NCBI GenBank assembly: GCA_009780325.1
Contig: WRAF01000006.1
Span: 1-64,000, forward strand
Direction of reading: 5' to 3'
Source of the DNA: Bacillota bacterium
GTDB taxonomy: Bacteria; Bacillota; Clostridia; Christensenellales; Pumilibacteraceae
DNA: 64,000 nt
A model generated the notes under the pieces. The model was not told where the DNA came from. It did no database searches and saw only the letters and a program-made list of their open reading frames with translations. Shown piece by piece: positions 1-7,206 of the stretch (position 1 is its first letter; every line of letters starts with the position of its first letter). The translations under genes were made by a program, and so were the position numbers.

Positions 1-97
1 ATGAGCTTACTTTTATTTGTATGTGCCGTCAATATCATATTTCCAGAAAAATAAATAGCCGCATGTTTTCTTTGATATACTAATGTACACATAAATA

Positions 98-206
98 GAA
101 GAGATCTTATAAGCAGCATGACATAAATTTAAATCTAAGCGGAATAGAAATTGCGTTTAGTAAACAGTTTTATTTTTATTTTTGGCATGCTATAAAGCAT
201 CTCTTC
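98..206. repeat. R1 palindromic repeat, copy a
   Basis: This is an imperfect palindrome. The left end reads GAAGAGATC...AGCAGCATGACA and the right end ...GCATGCTATAAAGCATCTCTTC. The middle carries the family core (GCGGAATAGAAATTGCGTTTA, about positions 139-160). It is one of about a dozen dispersed copies in this window. The first 97 bases hold no gene that I can recognise. Confidence 0.75.
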
Positions 207-270
207 TTTATCTTCCGAGTTATTTATCCCTCTTGATTTAGAGATATATTCAGAAACATATTTTTATAAG

Positions 271-373
271 GATGAGATGCTTAGCAGCATGACAAAATAG
301 GATTTTTAAAGCAGCACAGAAATTACACTTATTAAACAAATTCAATTTATGTCATTCTGCTAAGCATCTCTTC
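271..373. repeat. R1 palindromic repeat, copy b
   Basis: The ends GATGAGATGCTTAGCAGCAT and ATTCTGCTAAGCATCTCTTC are near-perfect inverted repeats. It lies just downstream of the alaS stop codon and, with copy a, fills most of the gap 1-395. Confidence 0.8.
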
Positions 374-395
374 TTTACTTGAAAGACAGGAATAT

Positions 396-2183
396 TTAAT
401 TTAATACCCCTTTTATTCTTCTTACTCCGCTGCTGGATGACTGCTCTTTTACTATCTTAAATACTCCTAATTCTCCTGTCTTTTCTGTATGCGGACCACC
501 GCACATTTCTAATGAATATCCTTCTATTTTATATACTTTTACTTTTTCACCATATTTATCACCAAACAAACCTATTGCCCCCATTTCTTTTGCTTTCCCT
601 AATTCTATCTCTATACACTCTATCTTTATATCTTTTTTTATAGCTTCATTGACAATGTCCTCTGTTTTTTTAATTTCATCAGCTGTCATGGGTCTATTAA
701 ATGAAAAATCAAAGCGTAAGCGTTCTTCAGTAATATTGCTCCCTTTTTGATTAACATCATCTCCCAGCACTTTTTTTAACGCACTATGCAGTAGATGAGT
801 AGCAGTGTGTAAACGAGTAACAACAGCAGTATTATCAGCCAGCCCGCCTTTAAATTTTTGTATCGAGCCAGCACTGGATTTTGCCTGATGCTCTATAAAA
901 CATTTATTGAAACTATCAACATCTACTTTTAAAGTATGCTCTTTTGCTAATTCAATTGTCATCTCTAACGGAAACCCATAAGTATCATATAATTTAAACG
1001 CAGCTTTTCCGCTTATGGTATCACCCACTAAATAATGCTTTAATTTATCAAATTCCTTTAATCCGCCCTTAATGGTTTTTTCAAATCTGTCCTCTTCTAT
1101 GGCAATTTCATTTAGAATTTTATCTTGGTTTTGACCTATTTCTTTATATATATCTTTATAAGTATTTATAACCGTTTTAGCCACTTCAACTATAGAATTT
1201 TTGGGCATATTTAATTGATTTGCATAACGAATAGCACGACGAAGCAGCCTTCTTAAAACATAGCCTTGGTCGGTATTCGACGGGGTAATCCCTTTTATAT
1301 CGCCTATCATGTGCACGCTTGTCCTGATGTGATCAGCTATTATTCTGATAGCCTTTGTTTTTTCTGAATTTTCACCATGTTTTTGTCCGCTGATTTCTTC
1401 TATTTTTTTGATTATAGGTACAAAAATATCTGTTTCATATACAGATTTTTTGCCTTGCAATACACATAATGTGCGCTCTAATCCCATACCTGTATCCACA
1501 TTTTTTTGCGCTAAAGTTTCAAATTTACCTTCATTATTTTTATTGTACTGCATGAAAACATCATTCCAAATTTCTAGATATTTTCCGCAATTACATGAAG
1601 GATCACACCCTTTTTTGCAGTCAACTATGTCTTTTACAAAAAACATCTCTGTATCAGGGCCACACGGGCCAGTTTGTCCTGCAGGTCCCCACCAATTATG
1701 CTCTTTTGATAAATAAAAAATTCTATCTTTTGGTATGCCTTGCTCTATCCAAAGCTTTGCTGATTCTTCATCTTTAGAAGCATTTTTATCACCTGCAAAA
1801 ACGCTTATTGCCAAATTTTTTAAAGGAATACCTAAATATTTTTCACTAGTCAAAAACTCAAAACTCCATGCTATCTGCTCTTTTTTAAAATAATCACCCA
1901 AACTCCAATTGCCCAGCATTTCAAAAAATGTGCAGTGGCTGTCATCGCCCACTTCATCAATATCCCCTGTCCTTATGCATTTTTGTGCGTTGACTAAGCG
2001 TGTCCCTTGCGGGTGTTTTTGCCCCATTAAATAAGGGACTAATGGATGCATGCCCGCTGTTGTAAATAAAACAGTAGGATCATTTTCAGGAATAACAGAA
2101 GCTGACCCAATTTCTTTATGGTCTTTATCTAAATAAAACTCTATCCACATTTTTCTTAAACTTATTGAACTAATTTTTTTCAT
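396..2183 (-). CDS. alaS: alanine--tRNA ligase, short form lacking the C-Ala domain
   Basis: Charges tRNA-Ala with alanine in the cytoplasm. The N-terminal class II catalytic core is complete. The editing domain shows HTATHLLH (HxxxH) and CGGPH (CxxxH) metal-binding motifs. The protein ends right after the editing domain (SSSGVRRIKGVLN), at about 595 residues, whereas most bacterial AlaS have 850-880; the C-terminal C-Ala/oligomerisation domain is missing. I chose the ATG at 2183 because AAGGAG sits 6 nt before it; a longer frame reaches 2228 but has no better site. The start lies inside the upstream Abi-alpha gene (14-nt overlap), so translation is probably coupled. Only the absence of the C-Ala domain is unusual; the assignment itself is secure. 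Confidence 0.95.
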   Translation of the reverse strand: MKKISSISLRKMWIEFYLDKDHKEIGSASVIPENDPTVLFTTAGMHPLVPYLMGQKHPQGTRLVNAQKCIRTGDIDEVGDDSHCTFFEMLGNWSLGDYFKKEQIAWSFEFLTSEKYLGIPLKNLAISVFAGDKNASKDEESAKLWIEQGIPKDRIFYLSKEHNWWGPAGQTGPCGPDTEMFFVKDIVDCKKGCDPSCNCGKYLEIWNDVFMQYNKNNEGKFETLAQKNVDTGMGLERTLCVLQGKKSVYETDIFVPIIKKIEEISGQKHGENSEKTKAIRIIADHIRTSVHMIGDIKGITPSNTDQGYVLRRLLRRAIRYANQLNMPKNSIVEVAKTVINTYKDIYKEIGQNQDKILNEIAIEEDRFEKTIKGGLKEFDKLKHYLVGDTISGKAAFKLYDTYGFPLEMTIELAKEHTLKVDVDSFNKCFIEHQAKSSAGSIQKFKGGLADNTAVVTRLHTATHLLHSALKKVLGDDVNQKGSNITEERLRFDFSFNRPMTADEIKKTEDIVNEAIKKDIKIECIEIELGKAKEMGAIGLFGDKYGEKVKVYKIEGYSLEMCGGPHTEKTGELGVFKIVKEQSSSSGVRRIKGVLN

Positions 2184-3036
2184 TGTTTTGCTCCTTAGGT
2201 TCATCTTCATTGGTTTCATTAAAGCCAATACATGTTTCTATAAATTCTTTACCAAAACTTGTGAATTTCCATACCATATCTGTATGAGAACTATAATAGT
2301 TTTGATCTTTTGATAACAAATCTTTTAATATTTCCTGTTGTATATCTCTTAAATCTTTAAAAATTTTATTTTCTCCTTTATGATTTTCAATGTCAGCATT
2401 CTCTATCTTAATTATACCCAATCGTTTAAGTGATGATATACTTTTATTAATTTTACCAATCGTTAGTTTTTCTGTTTGTTTATCATCTTGCTTTAATGCT
2501 AATATATAATTTCCATCAATAACATTTAACTGATATATTCCATCTAATATTTTATCTTTTAATTTTGTATAAACCACTGCATTATTAATTTTATCATTTG
2601 CCATATCTTTTAACAGCCTTGCATCATTACTACTCAACTGATTAATAACATTAACATAAGCTGGATGACATTTATCACTAACCCTATTATCCATTGAATT
2701 TTTTAATAATTTAGTAAACATATTTTTTAGTTCTTCTTCATCCAATCTTGCTTTTAATGAATCTAATATAGGCACTAAAATATTTATTGGCGCTTCTTGC
2801 CTATTTTCAACAGGTATATTTTCATACTCTTTTTCTAAATCATTAATAAAAGCTTTTGTTTTTATCTCAAATCTTGCATTTAATTTATGTAGCGGCGCAG
2901 CAACAACATGATTAAAAAACCCAGTTAATGCCCCAAAAAAACCACCCGCATTTTTTACTGCTGGCTTTAGACCATCATCATAAACTTTGCCTGCTAATTC
3001 TACTGCTGTATCTTTTTTTTCTTTAAGTTTTTTCAT
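2170..3036 (-). CDS. Abi-alpha / DUF4393 family protein (putative abortive-infection protein)
   Basis: A 288-residue protein that resembles the DUF4393 (Abi-alpha) family. It starts with a charged N-terminus, then the family-like stretch AGKVYDDGLKPAVKN. A hydrophobic Gly/Ala/Phe segment follows (about residues 30-50). The middle region has DEEELKNMFTKLLKNSMD and HPAYVNVINQLSSNDARLL, which match the family pattern of helix plus HP(A/S)F-like motif. Some members are annotated as phage-defence proteins; the mechanism is unknown. The ribosome binding site AAAGGAA precedes the ATG. Its 3' end overlaps the alaS start, so both are on one transcript. I am fairly sure of the family and unsure that it acts in defence here. 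Confidence 0.7.
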   Translation of the reverse strand: MKKLKEKKDTAVELAGKVYDDGLKPAVKNAGGFFGALTGFFNHVVAAPLHKLNARFEIKTKAFINDLEKEYENIPVENRQEAPINILVPILDSLKARLDEEELKNMFTKLLKNSMDNRVSDKCHPAYVNVINQLSSNDARLLKDMANDKINNAVVYTKLKDKILDGIYQLNVIDGNYILALKQDDKQTEKLTIGKINKSISSLKRLGIIKIENADIENHKGENKIFKDLRDIQQEILKDLLSKDQNYYSSHTDMVWKFTSFGKEFIETCIGFNETNEDEPKEQNNEKN

Positions 3037-3150
3037 TTAGAATTCCTTTGTTTAAAACTTTCTTTTTAACTGATTCTAAACCATCTAAATCTATCAATAT
3101 AAACTTCTATTTTAAAACCATCAATATAAGCATTTAGGTGAGGGGTGATT

Positions 3151-3220
3151 CTTAAGAGGGGAGAGGGAATTCAAGACCCTCTCCCCTCTTAAGTCTTTTC
3201 TTCTTTTTTGAAAAAAGAAG
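3151..3220. terminator. GC-rich 17-bp hairpin followed by a second hairpin
   Basis: Arms 3151-3167 and 3177-3193 are a perfect 17-bp inverted repeat (CTTAAGAGGGGAGAGGG) around a 9-nt loop. Its base composition is strikingly GC-rich for this genome. A second hairpin, CTTCTTTTTT/AAAAAAGAAG, follows at 3200-3220. It lies between smpB and the Abi-alpha gene. It could end transcription or be a small mobile palindrome; T-rich sequence follows only on the + strand. Confidence 0.5.
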
Positions 3221-3260
3221 CTTATAGTTTCTGTTTAATTAAAAAATCTAAAATGCTTTT

Positions 3261-3710
3261 TCATTTATATCTACTCATCTCTCTTTCTTGATCCCTCTTA
3301 ATATCCTTCTCTTTTATAGATTGCTTTTTATCAAATAACTTCTTTCCTTTTGCAAGTGCTATCTCCATCTTAATCCTGCCATTTTTTAAATATATCATTA
3401 ACGGTACTACAGTTAATCCTTTCTCTTTTATCTTTCCTATCAGTTTATTAATCTCTCTTTTGTTTAATAATAACTTTCTATCCTGTCTAGAATCCTGCTT
3501 TTCAAAAGCAACACCCATTTTATATGGCGCAATATGTGCATTTTTTAAAAAAACTTCCCCTCCAAAAACAAAACAAAAACTTTCCTTTAAAGACACATCA
3601 CCTGCCTTAATGGATTTTACTTCCCAGCCTTTTAATACAATGCCGGCTTCATATTTTTCTTCAATTTCATAATCAAAGAAAGCTTTTTTATTTTTTTCAA
3701 TTATCTTCAT
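3261..3710 (-). CDS. smpB: SsrA-binding protein SmpB
   Basis: Binds tmRNA and delivers it to stalled ribosomes in trans-translation. The 149-residue protein starts MKIIEKNKKAFFDYEIEEKY and has the OB-fold core motif GIVLKGWEVKSIKAGDVSLKES. The tail is basic and lysine-rich (GKKLFDKKQSIKEKDIKRDQ), as expected for the part that inserts into the mRNA channel. Length and order match the family. The tmRNA gene itself is not visible nearby. An R3-type hairpin (3708-3730) overlaps the start codon and there is no obvious Shine-Dalgarno sequence, so initiation may be unusual. Confidence 0.95.
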   Translation of the reverse strand: MKIIEKNKKAFFDYEIEEKYEAGIVLKGWEVKSIKAGDVSLKESFCFVFGGEVFLKNAHIAPYKMGVAFEKQDSRQDRKLLLNKREINKLIGKIKEKGLTVVPLMIYLKNGRIKMEIALAKGKKLFDKKQSIKEKDIKRDQEREMSRYK

Positions 3711-3745
3711 ACTTTTTTAGAAAAAATATGCCAAAAACTTTTATT
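3708..3745 (-). repeat. R3 hairpin repeat at the smpB start codon
   Basis: Read on the minus strand this is AAAGTTTTTGGCATATTTTT and then CTAAAAAAGTATG. The hairpin CATA-TTTTTT-CT-AAAAAA-GTATG encloses the smpB ATG. It belongs to the same family as the hairpins before rsmG, ald, kbl and gcvPA. Confidence 0.55.
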
Positions 3746-3799
3746 CTTTTAATATTTTTGACAAACTTTCTTTCATACTCTTAACTCAAAATTTTTACT

Positions 3800-5092
3800 C
3801 TATTTCCCCACACAAAAATTTTTAAAAACCTCATCTATTATATCATCTGTTGCTGAAGCTCCTGTAATTTCTCCTATATTATAATAAGCAGTCATCAAAT
3901 CCGAATAAATCAGCTCTAAATTTATATTTTCTATATTATCTAATCCACTTTTTAGTGCAATATACCCCCTATAAACACAATCATAATGCCTTTTTTCTGT
4001 TAAAACAATGTCTGTATTAATAGTATTTATACTTTTTTCAAAGATTTTTTGTTTTAAAATATCAATGTTTATATTTTTTAATGCAGAGATTTGGATTGTT
4101 TTTGATGATTTTTTTATATCCTTAATTAAGTCTATTTTATTTTCTATTAAAATTTCATTTTCTTTTAATTCTTTAGGATTTTTATCACCAATTTTAATTA
4201 TGTTTAATATTATATCAGCTTTTTGGATTTGCTGTTTAGCTTTATCTATACCAATTTTTTCTACTATATCACTGCTTTCTCTTATACCAGCTGTATCAAA
4301 TACATTAAATTTATAACCCTTATATTCATAATTATCTTTAATTATATCTCTTGTTGTACCAGCTATATCTGTGACTATTGCACTATCATTATTTGTTAAT
4401 ACATTCATTAATTGAGATTTTCCTACATTTACATCCCCTGTTAAAACTACATCAACACCATTTTTAATTAATTCCCCTTCACTATAACTATCCTTTAATT
4501 TTTCAATATCTTTATAAACAGCATTTATTGTTTGTTTTAGTTCTTGTATCGTATCTTCTTCAATTCCCTCTTCTGGATAATCTATATAAGCACTCATTTT
4601 AGATAATTGCATCTTTAATTTAATTAAAATCTCATCAATCTTTATTTTCAATATACCATTGTGTAATGCAAATGCATTTTTAACTTGCTCTGTAGTAGAA
4701 GCATTAATTAAAGAAAGCACCCCTTCGGCCTTTGATAAATCTATCTTTCCATTTAAAAAAGCACGCTTGCTAAATTCACCGCCTTTTGCTAAATTCACCC
4801 CTTTTTCAATAAAATATCTAATTATTGCTCCGCTTATCCCGCTCCCCCCATGCGCATGAATTTCTACCATGTCTTCCCCTGTATAACTTTTTGGACCTTT
4901 AAAATAAACCGCCATCACCTTATCGTTAATTCCGCCGCCTTTAAATGTTCCATACCTTAATGTTCTCTCTTCGTTTTTATTTTTACTAAAAAAACAATCA
5001 TCAAGCAACTCTATTACTCTACTCCCAGACAATCGTATTATACTTATTGCTCCGTTAGCTGCATTTGCAATTATACTTTGTCTTTCTATCAT
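3800..5092 (-). CDS. mnmE: tRNA modification GTPase MnmE
   Basis: With MnmG it installs the carboxymethylaminomethyl group on wobble uridine 34 of certain tRNAs. The 430-residue protein has the N-terminal tetrahydrofolate-binding domain (GAISIIRLSGSRVIELLD; ...GPKSYTGEDMVEIHAHGG). It is followed by a helical domain and an inserted G domain with GDVNVGKSQL (G1), TDIAGTTRD (G2) and DTAGIRES (G3). The C-terminus is FCVGK, matching the family's terminal CxGK and its catalytic cysteine. An AAAGGG-like site precedes the ATG. The gene is the last one pointing left beside the putative origin, a common place for mnmE. The partner mnmG is not in the window. Confidence 0.95.
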   Translation of the reverse strand: MIERQSIIANAANGAISIIRLSGSRVIELLDDCFFSKNKNEERTLRYGTFKGGGINDKVMAVYFKGPKSYTGEDMVEIHAHGGSGISGAIIRYFIEKGVNLAKGGEFSKRAFLNGKIDLSKAEGVLSLINASTTEQVKNAFALHNGILKIKIDEILIKLKMQLSKMSAYIDYPEEGIEEDTIQELKQTINAVYKDIEKLKDSYSEGELIKNGVDVVLTGDVNVGKSQLMNVLTNNDSAIVTDIAGTTRDIIKDNYEYKGYKFNVFDTAGIRESSDIVEKIGIDKAKQQIQKADIILNIIKIGDKNPKELKENEILIENKIDLIKDIKKSSKTIQISALKNINIDILKQKIFEKSINTINTDIVLTEKRHYDCVYRGYIALKSGLDNIENINLELIYSDLMTAYYNIGEITGASATDDIIDEVFKNFCVGK

Positions 5093-5100
5093 TAAATTTC

Positions 5101-5460
5101 CCTTTATTCCTTTTTATATAAAATAATATTATAATTTATATAGTTAATAGTTATTATAGTAGTATACAATTAACATTTGTTGATAACACAATATATAGTT
5201 TTATATATAGTTTTTAAATAATATATATAGTATTTATTAAAAAAAATTGTATTGTATAATAATTAAACATTTATTAACAAAAATACTATATATTAAAATT
5301 ATATAAACAACAAAAAAATCTATTTGTGAAATATAAGTGATAACAAAGTGATAGATTAAAAAAGAAGTAAAAGTTGTCCACAATTTTATTAACAATTGTT
5401 AATAAACAATAAATATTATCAACAATTATTTATTAAAACTATTAACAAAATAGATTAAAA
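5101..5460. other. putative chromosomal replication origin (oriC)
   Basis: A gap of nearly pure A/T between divergent mnmE and rsmG. DnaA-box-like 9-mers (consensus TTATCCACA) are seen at 5178-5186 (minus, TTATCAACA), 5271-5279 (TTATTAACA), 5374-5382 (TTGTCCACA), 5386-5394 (TTATTAACA), 5397-5405 (minus, TTATTAACA) and 5416-5424 (TTATCAACA). Gene orientation switches here: everything to the left points left and most genes to the right point right. parS, parB and dnaN are nearby. dnaA itself is not in the window. The role is inferred, not proven. Confidence 0.6.
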
Positions 5461-5492
5461 GTTTTTTGCCTGCTTTTTTACAAAAAAGTAGG
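5457..5492 (+). repeat. R3 hairpin repeat before rsmG
   Basis: The core AAAAGTTTTTTGCC is followed by the hairpin CCTGCTTTTTT-AC-AAAAAAGTAGG (5469-5492), which runs straight into the ribosome binding site. Positions 5457-5490 (34 bp) are repeated exactly at 5539-5572 inside the rsmG reading frame. Confidence 0.75.
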
Positions 5493-5499
5493 TGACAAG

Positions 5500-6225
5500 A
5501 TGATGAAAATAGTGTATCATAAATGTATGGAAAATAGCAAAAGTTTTTTGCCTGCTTTTTTACAAAAAAGTACGGCTTTTTTACAAAAAAATGAAAAGTT
5601 TGAAAAATATTTTGAAATACTTATAAATTGGAATAATAAAATAAATTTAACAACAATTATAGAAAAAGAAGAGGTTTATTTAAAACATTTTTTAGATAGC
5701 ATAATAGCAGAAGAGTTTATTGATAATGGCGCAAGCGTTTTAGATATTGGCAGCGGTGCAGGATTTCCTGCATTGCCGCTTGCTATCATTAGAGAAGATA
5801 TAAATTTTTTATTGGTTGAAGCGGTAGGAAAAAAAGTAAATTTTTTAAATGAAGTTATTAAAGAGTTAGCAATAACTAACTCAAAAGTAATACATTCAAG
5901 GATAGAAGATTTAAAAAAGATTAATAAAACAAAATATGATTATGTGACAGCTAAAGCAGTTGCAAAGTTAAATACTTTAATAGAATACGCATTGCCTTAT
6001 TTAAAAATAGGCGGCAAATTGATTGCATATAAAAGTAATGATATTGATGAAGAGATAAAAGATGCAAAAAATGCATTGTGTGAGCTTTGTGGTGAAATTG
6101 TGAAAATTGGTGAAATACAGCTTGATGAAAATATCAAAAGAAAAATTATTGTTATTCAAAAAATAAAAGAAAATAATAATAAATATCCACGTGAAGGCAA
6201 TAAACCACGTATAAAGCCTCTTTGA
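5500..6225 (+). CDS. rsmG: 16S rRNA (guanine-527 N7) methyltransferase RsmG
   Basis: Methylates G527 of 16S rRNA using S-adenosylmethionine. Typical motifs are WNNKINLTTI, EEVYLKHFLDS, the SAM-binding loop VLDIGSGAGFPALPLAI and YVTAKAVAKLNTL. The body is a normal full-length RsmG. The first 30 residues are odd: they are encoded by an R3 repeat copy (5539-5572) and a further partial copy, giving the repeated AFLQK in LPAFLQKSTAFLQKNEK. AGGTGA lies just before the ATG at 5500; ATG 5503 and ATG 5527 are alternatives. It is the first rightward gene beside the putative origin, matching the common mnmE/rsmG/parB neighbourhood. Confidence 0.95.
   Translation: MMKIVYHKCMENSKSFLPAFLQKSTAFLQKNEKFEKYFEILINWNNKINLTTIIEKEEVYLKHFLDSIIAEEFIDNGASVLDIGSGAGFPALPLAIIREDINFLLVEAVGKKVNFLNEVIKELAITNSKVIHSRIEDLKKINKTKYDYVTAKAVAKLNTLIEYALPYLKIGGKLIAYKSNDIDEEIKDAKNALCELCGEIVKIGEIQLDENIKRKIIVIQKIKENNNKYPREGNKPRIKPL
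5539..5572 (+). repeat. R3 repeat copy inside the rsmG coding region
   Basis: This is an exact 34-bp duplicate of 5457-5490, 82 bp downstream, and it is translated as KSFLPAFLQKS. A shorter copy (GCTTTTTTACAAAAAA) follows at 5575-5590. Confidence 0.85.
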
Positions 6226-6377
6226 GTATTAAATATTTAAATAAAATTGTAAAAACATTGAAATATTATCATATGTTGTGTATTTTTACTTGACAAAGAC
6301 CAAATATAGTGTTAGATTTTGTTGTATGTTTTTATTGTAAATAAAAACATTAAAAATCATTCATTTGGGAGATGAAG

Positions 6378-6731
6378 ATGAAGCAGCAAAAGATAAATTG
6401 GCATATAACAAAGACTCTAATTTTTCTTGGTATTTTGCCAAGTACGGCAGGATATAAATACATTAAAGAAATAATATATTTATATATAGATTATGATATT
6501 CTCAAATTGAGTGATGCATATTCTATCATTGCAAAAAACTTTAGCCAAACTCCAGAATTGATTGCTGCAAGCGTGAGAAACGCATTAAAAAGTGCAAACA
6601 ATAAAAACCTTAACAATAAACTTGAAATTTTAATGAATACAAAGATTTTTAATAAAAACGATAATGTAACAAATGGAGAGTTTTTTGGTTTAATGTCAAC
6701 ATATCTTAAATATTGTTGGGACGGGAACTAA
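6378..6731 (+). CDS. stand-alone Spo0A C-terminal-like DNA-binding protein
   Basis: A 117-residue protein whose whole length matches the DNA-binding domain of the sporulation master regulator Spo0A. ITKTLIFLGILPSTAGYKYIKEII parallels the Spo0A stretch ITxxxHxxGxPAHIKGYxYLREAI. PELIAASVRNALKSA parallels the recognition-helix region PSRVERAIRHAIExA, and VTNGEFFGLMS parallels PTNSEFIAM. There is no receiver domain, so it cannot be controlled by phosphorylation in the usual way. I chose the ATG at 6378 because GGGAG (6367-6371) is well spaced for it; ATG 6372 overlaps that site. It sits alone between rsmG and the parS sites. The target 0A-box specificity is unknown. Confidence 0.75.
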   Translation: MKQQKINWHITKTLIFLGILPSTAGYKYIKEIIYLYIDYDILKLSDAYSIIAKNFSQTPELIAASVRNALKSANNKNLNNKLEILMNTKIFNKNDNVTNGEFFGLMSTYLKYCWDGN

Positions 6732-6834
6732 ATATTGAGCTGCTACTACATAGTTTAGATAATAAAAGTGATTATTGATAAAATAAGTTCTTTCCAAGTG
6801 TAGTTTATTTGTTTGTTAATAGACATTAACAAAC

Positions 6835-6931
6835 GGGGCGCCCTATATAGGGCGCCCCCGCAGCCCGCAAAGCGTAAGCCCACAAAGACCTCATAGCGTG
6901 GCCTTATGTGCCCCAAAGGGCACTTTTGTTC
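6835..6931 (+). repeat. tandem double-hairpin element 1
   Basis: The first hairpin is GGGGCGCCC-TATATA-GGGCGCCCC (6835-6858). The second is GTGCCC-CAAA-GGGCAC (6908-6923), followed by TTTTGTTCTA. The same second-hairpin-plus-tail pattern recurs at 57909-57931. It probably ends + strand transcription. The rest of the gap 6732-7206 holds an AT-only palindrome, the parS pair and the parB terminator. Confidence 0.6.
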
Positions 6932-7036
6932 TATTTTATGTAATAATTTGTTTTTTATTGGCTTAGGTAGATTTATTAGTATACAGGTATTCTCCTACTT
7001 TAATATTATATTAAAATAAATCCTAACGGATACAGA

Positions 7037-7072
7037 ATATAAATTATATATTATAAAATATATAATTTATAT
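7037..7072. repeat. AT-only 14-bp inverted repeat
   Basis: Arms 7037-7050 and 7059-7072 (ATATAAATTATATA) are perfectly complementary around an 8-nt loop, 20 bp from the first parS site. The function is unknown. Confidence 0.6.
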
Positions 7073-7091
7073 GTATTACAAAGACATATGT

Positions 7092-7107
7092 TGTTTCACG
7101 TGAAACA
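7092..7107. promoter_or_regulatory. parS site 1
   Basis: TGTTTCACGTGAAACA is a perfect 16-bp palindrome identical to the canonical bacterial parS consensus bound by ParB. Here it lies just downstream of the parB stop codon. Confidence 0.95.
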
Positions 7108-7138
7108 ATTCGGCATATATCAACAAAAAATTACCGTA

Positions 7139-7154
7139 TGTTTCACGTGAAACA
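7139..7154. promoter_or_regulatory. parS site 2
   Basis: A second perfect TGTTTCACGTGAAACA, 47 bp from the first. ParB loads here and spreads to organise the origin region. Confidence 0.95.
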
Positions 7155-7163
7155 ACATATATA

Positions 7164-7197
7164 ACAAAAAAGAGAGCTATTATGCTCTCTTTTTTGT
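7164..7197. terminator. parB terminator
   Basis: ACAAAAAAGAGAGC-TATTAT-GCTCTCTTTTTTGT is a strong hairpin with T runs on both strands, 10 bp after the parB stop codon. Confidence 0.85.
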
Positions 7198-7206
7198 ATG
7201 GTTTAA

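Noticed and set aside
3037..3260. tmRNA gene next to smpB
   Set aside because: The gap contains only hairpins and AT-rich sequence; no tRNA-like ends or tag-peptide frame are visible.
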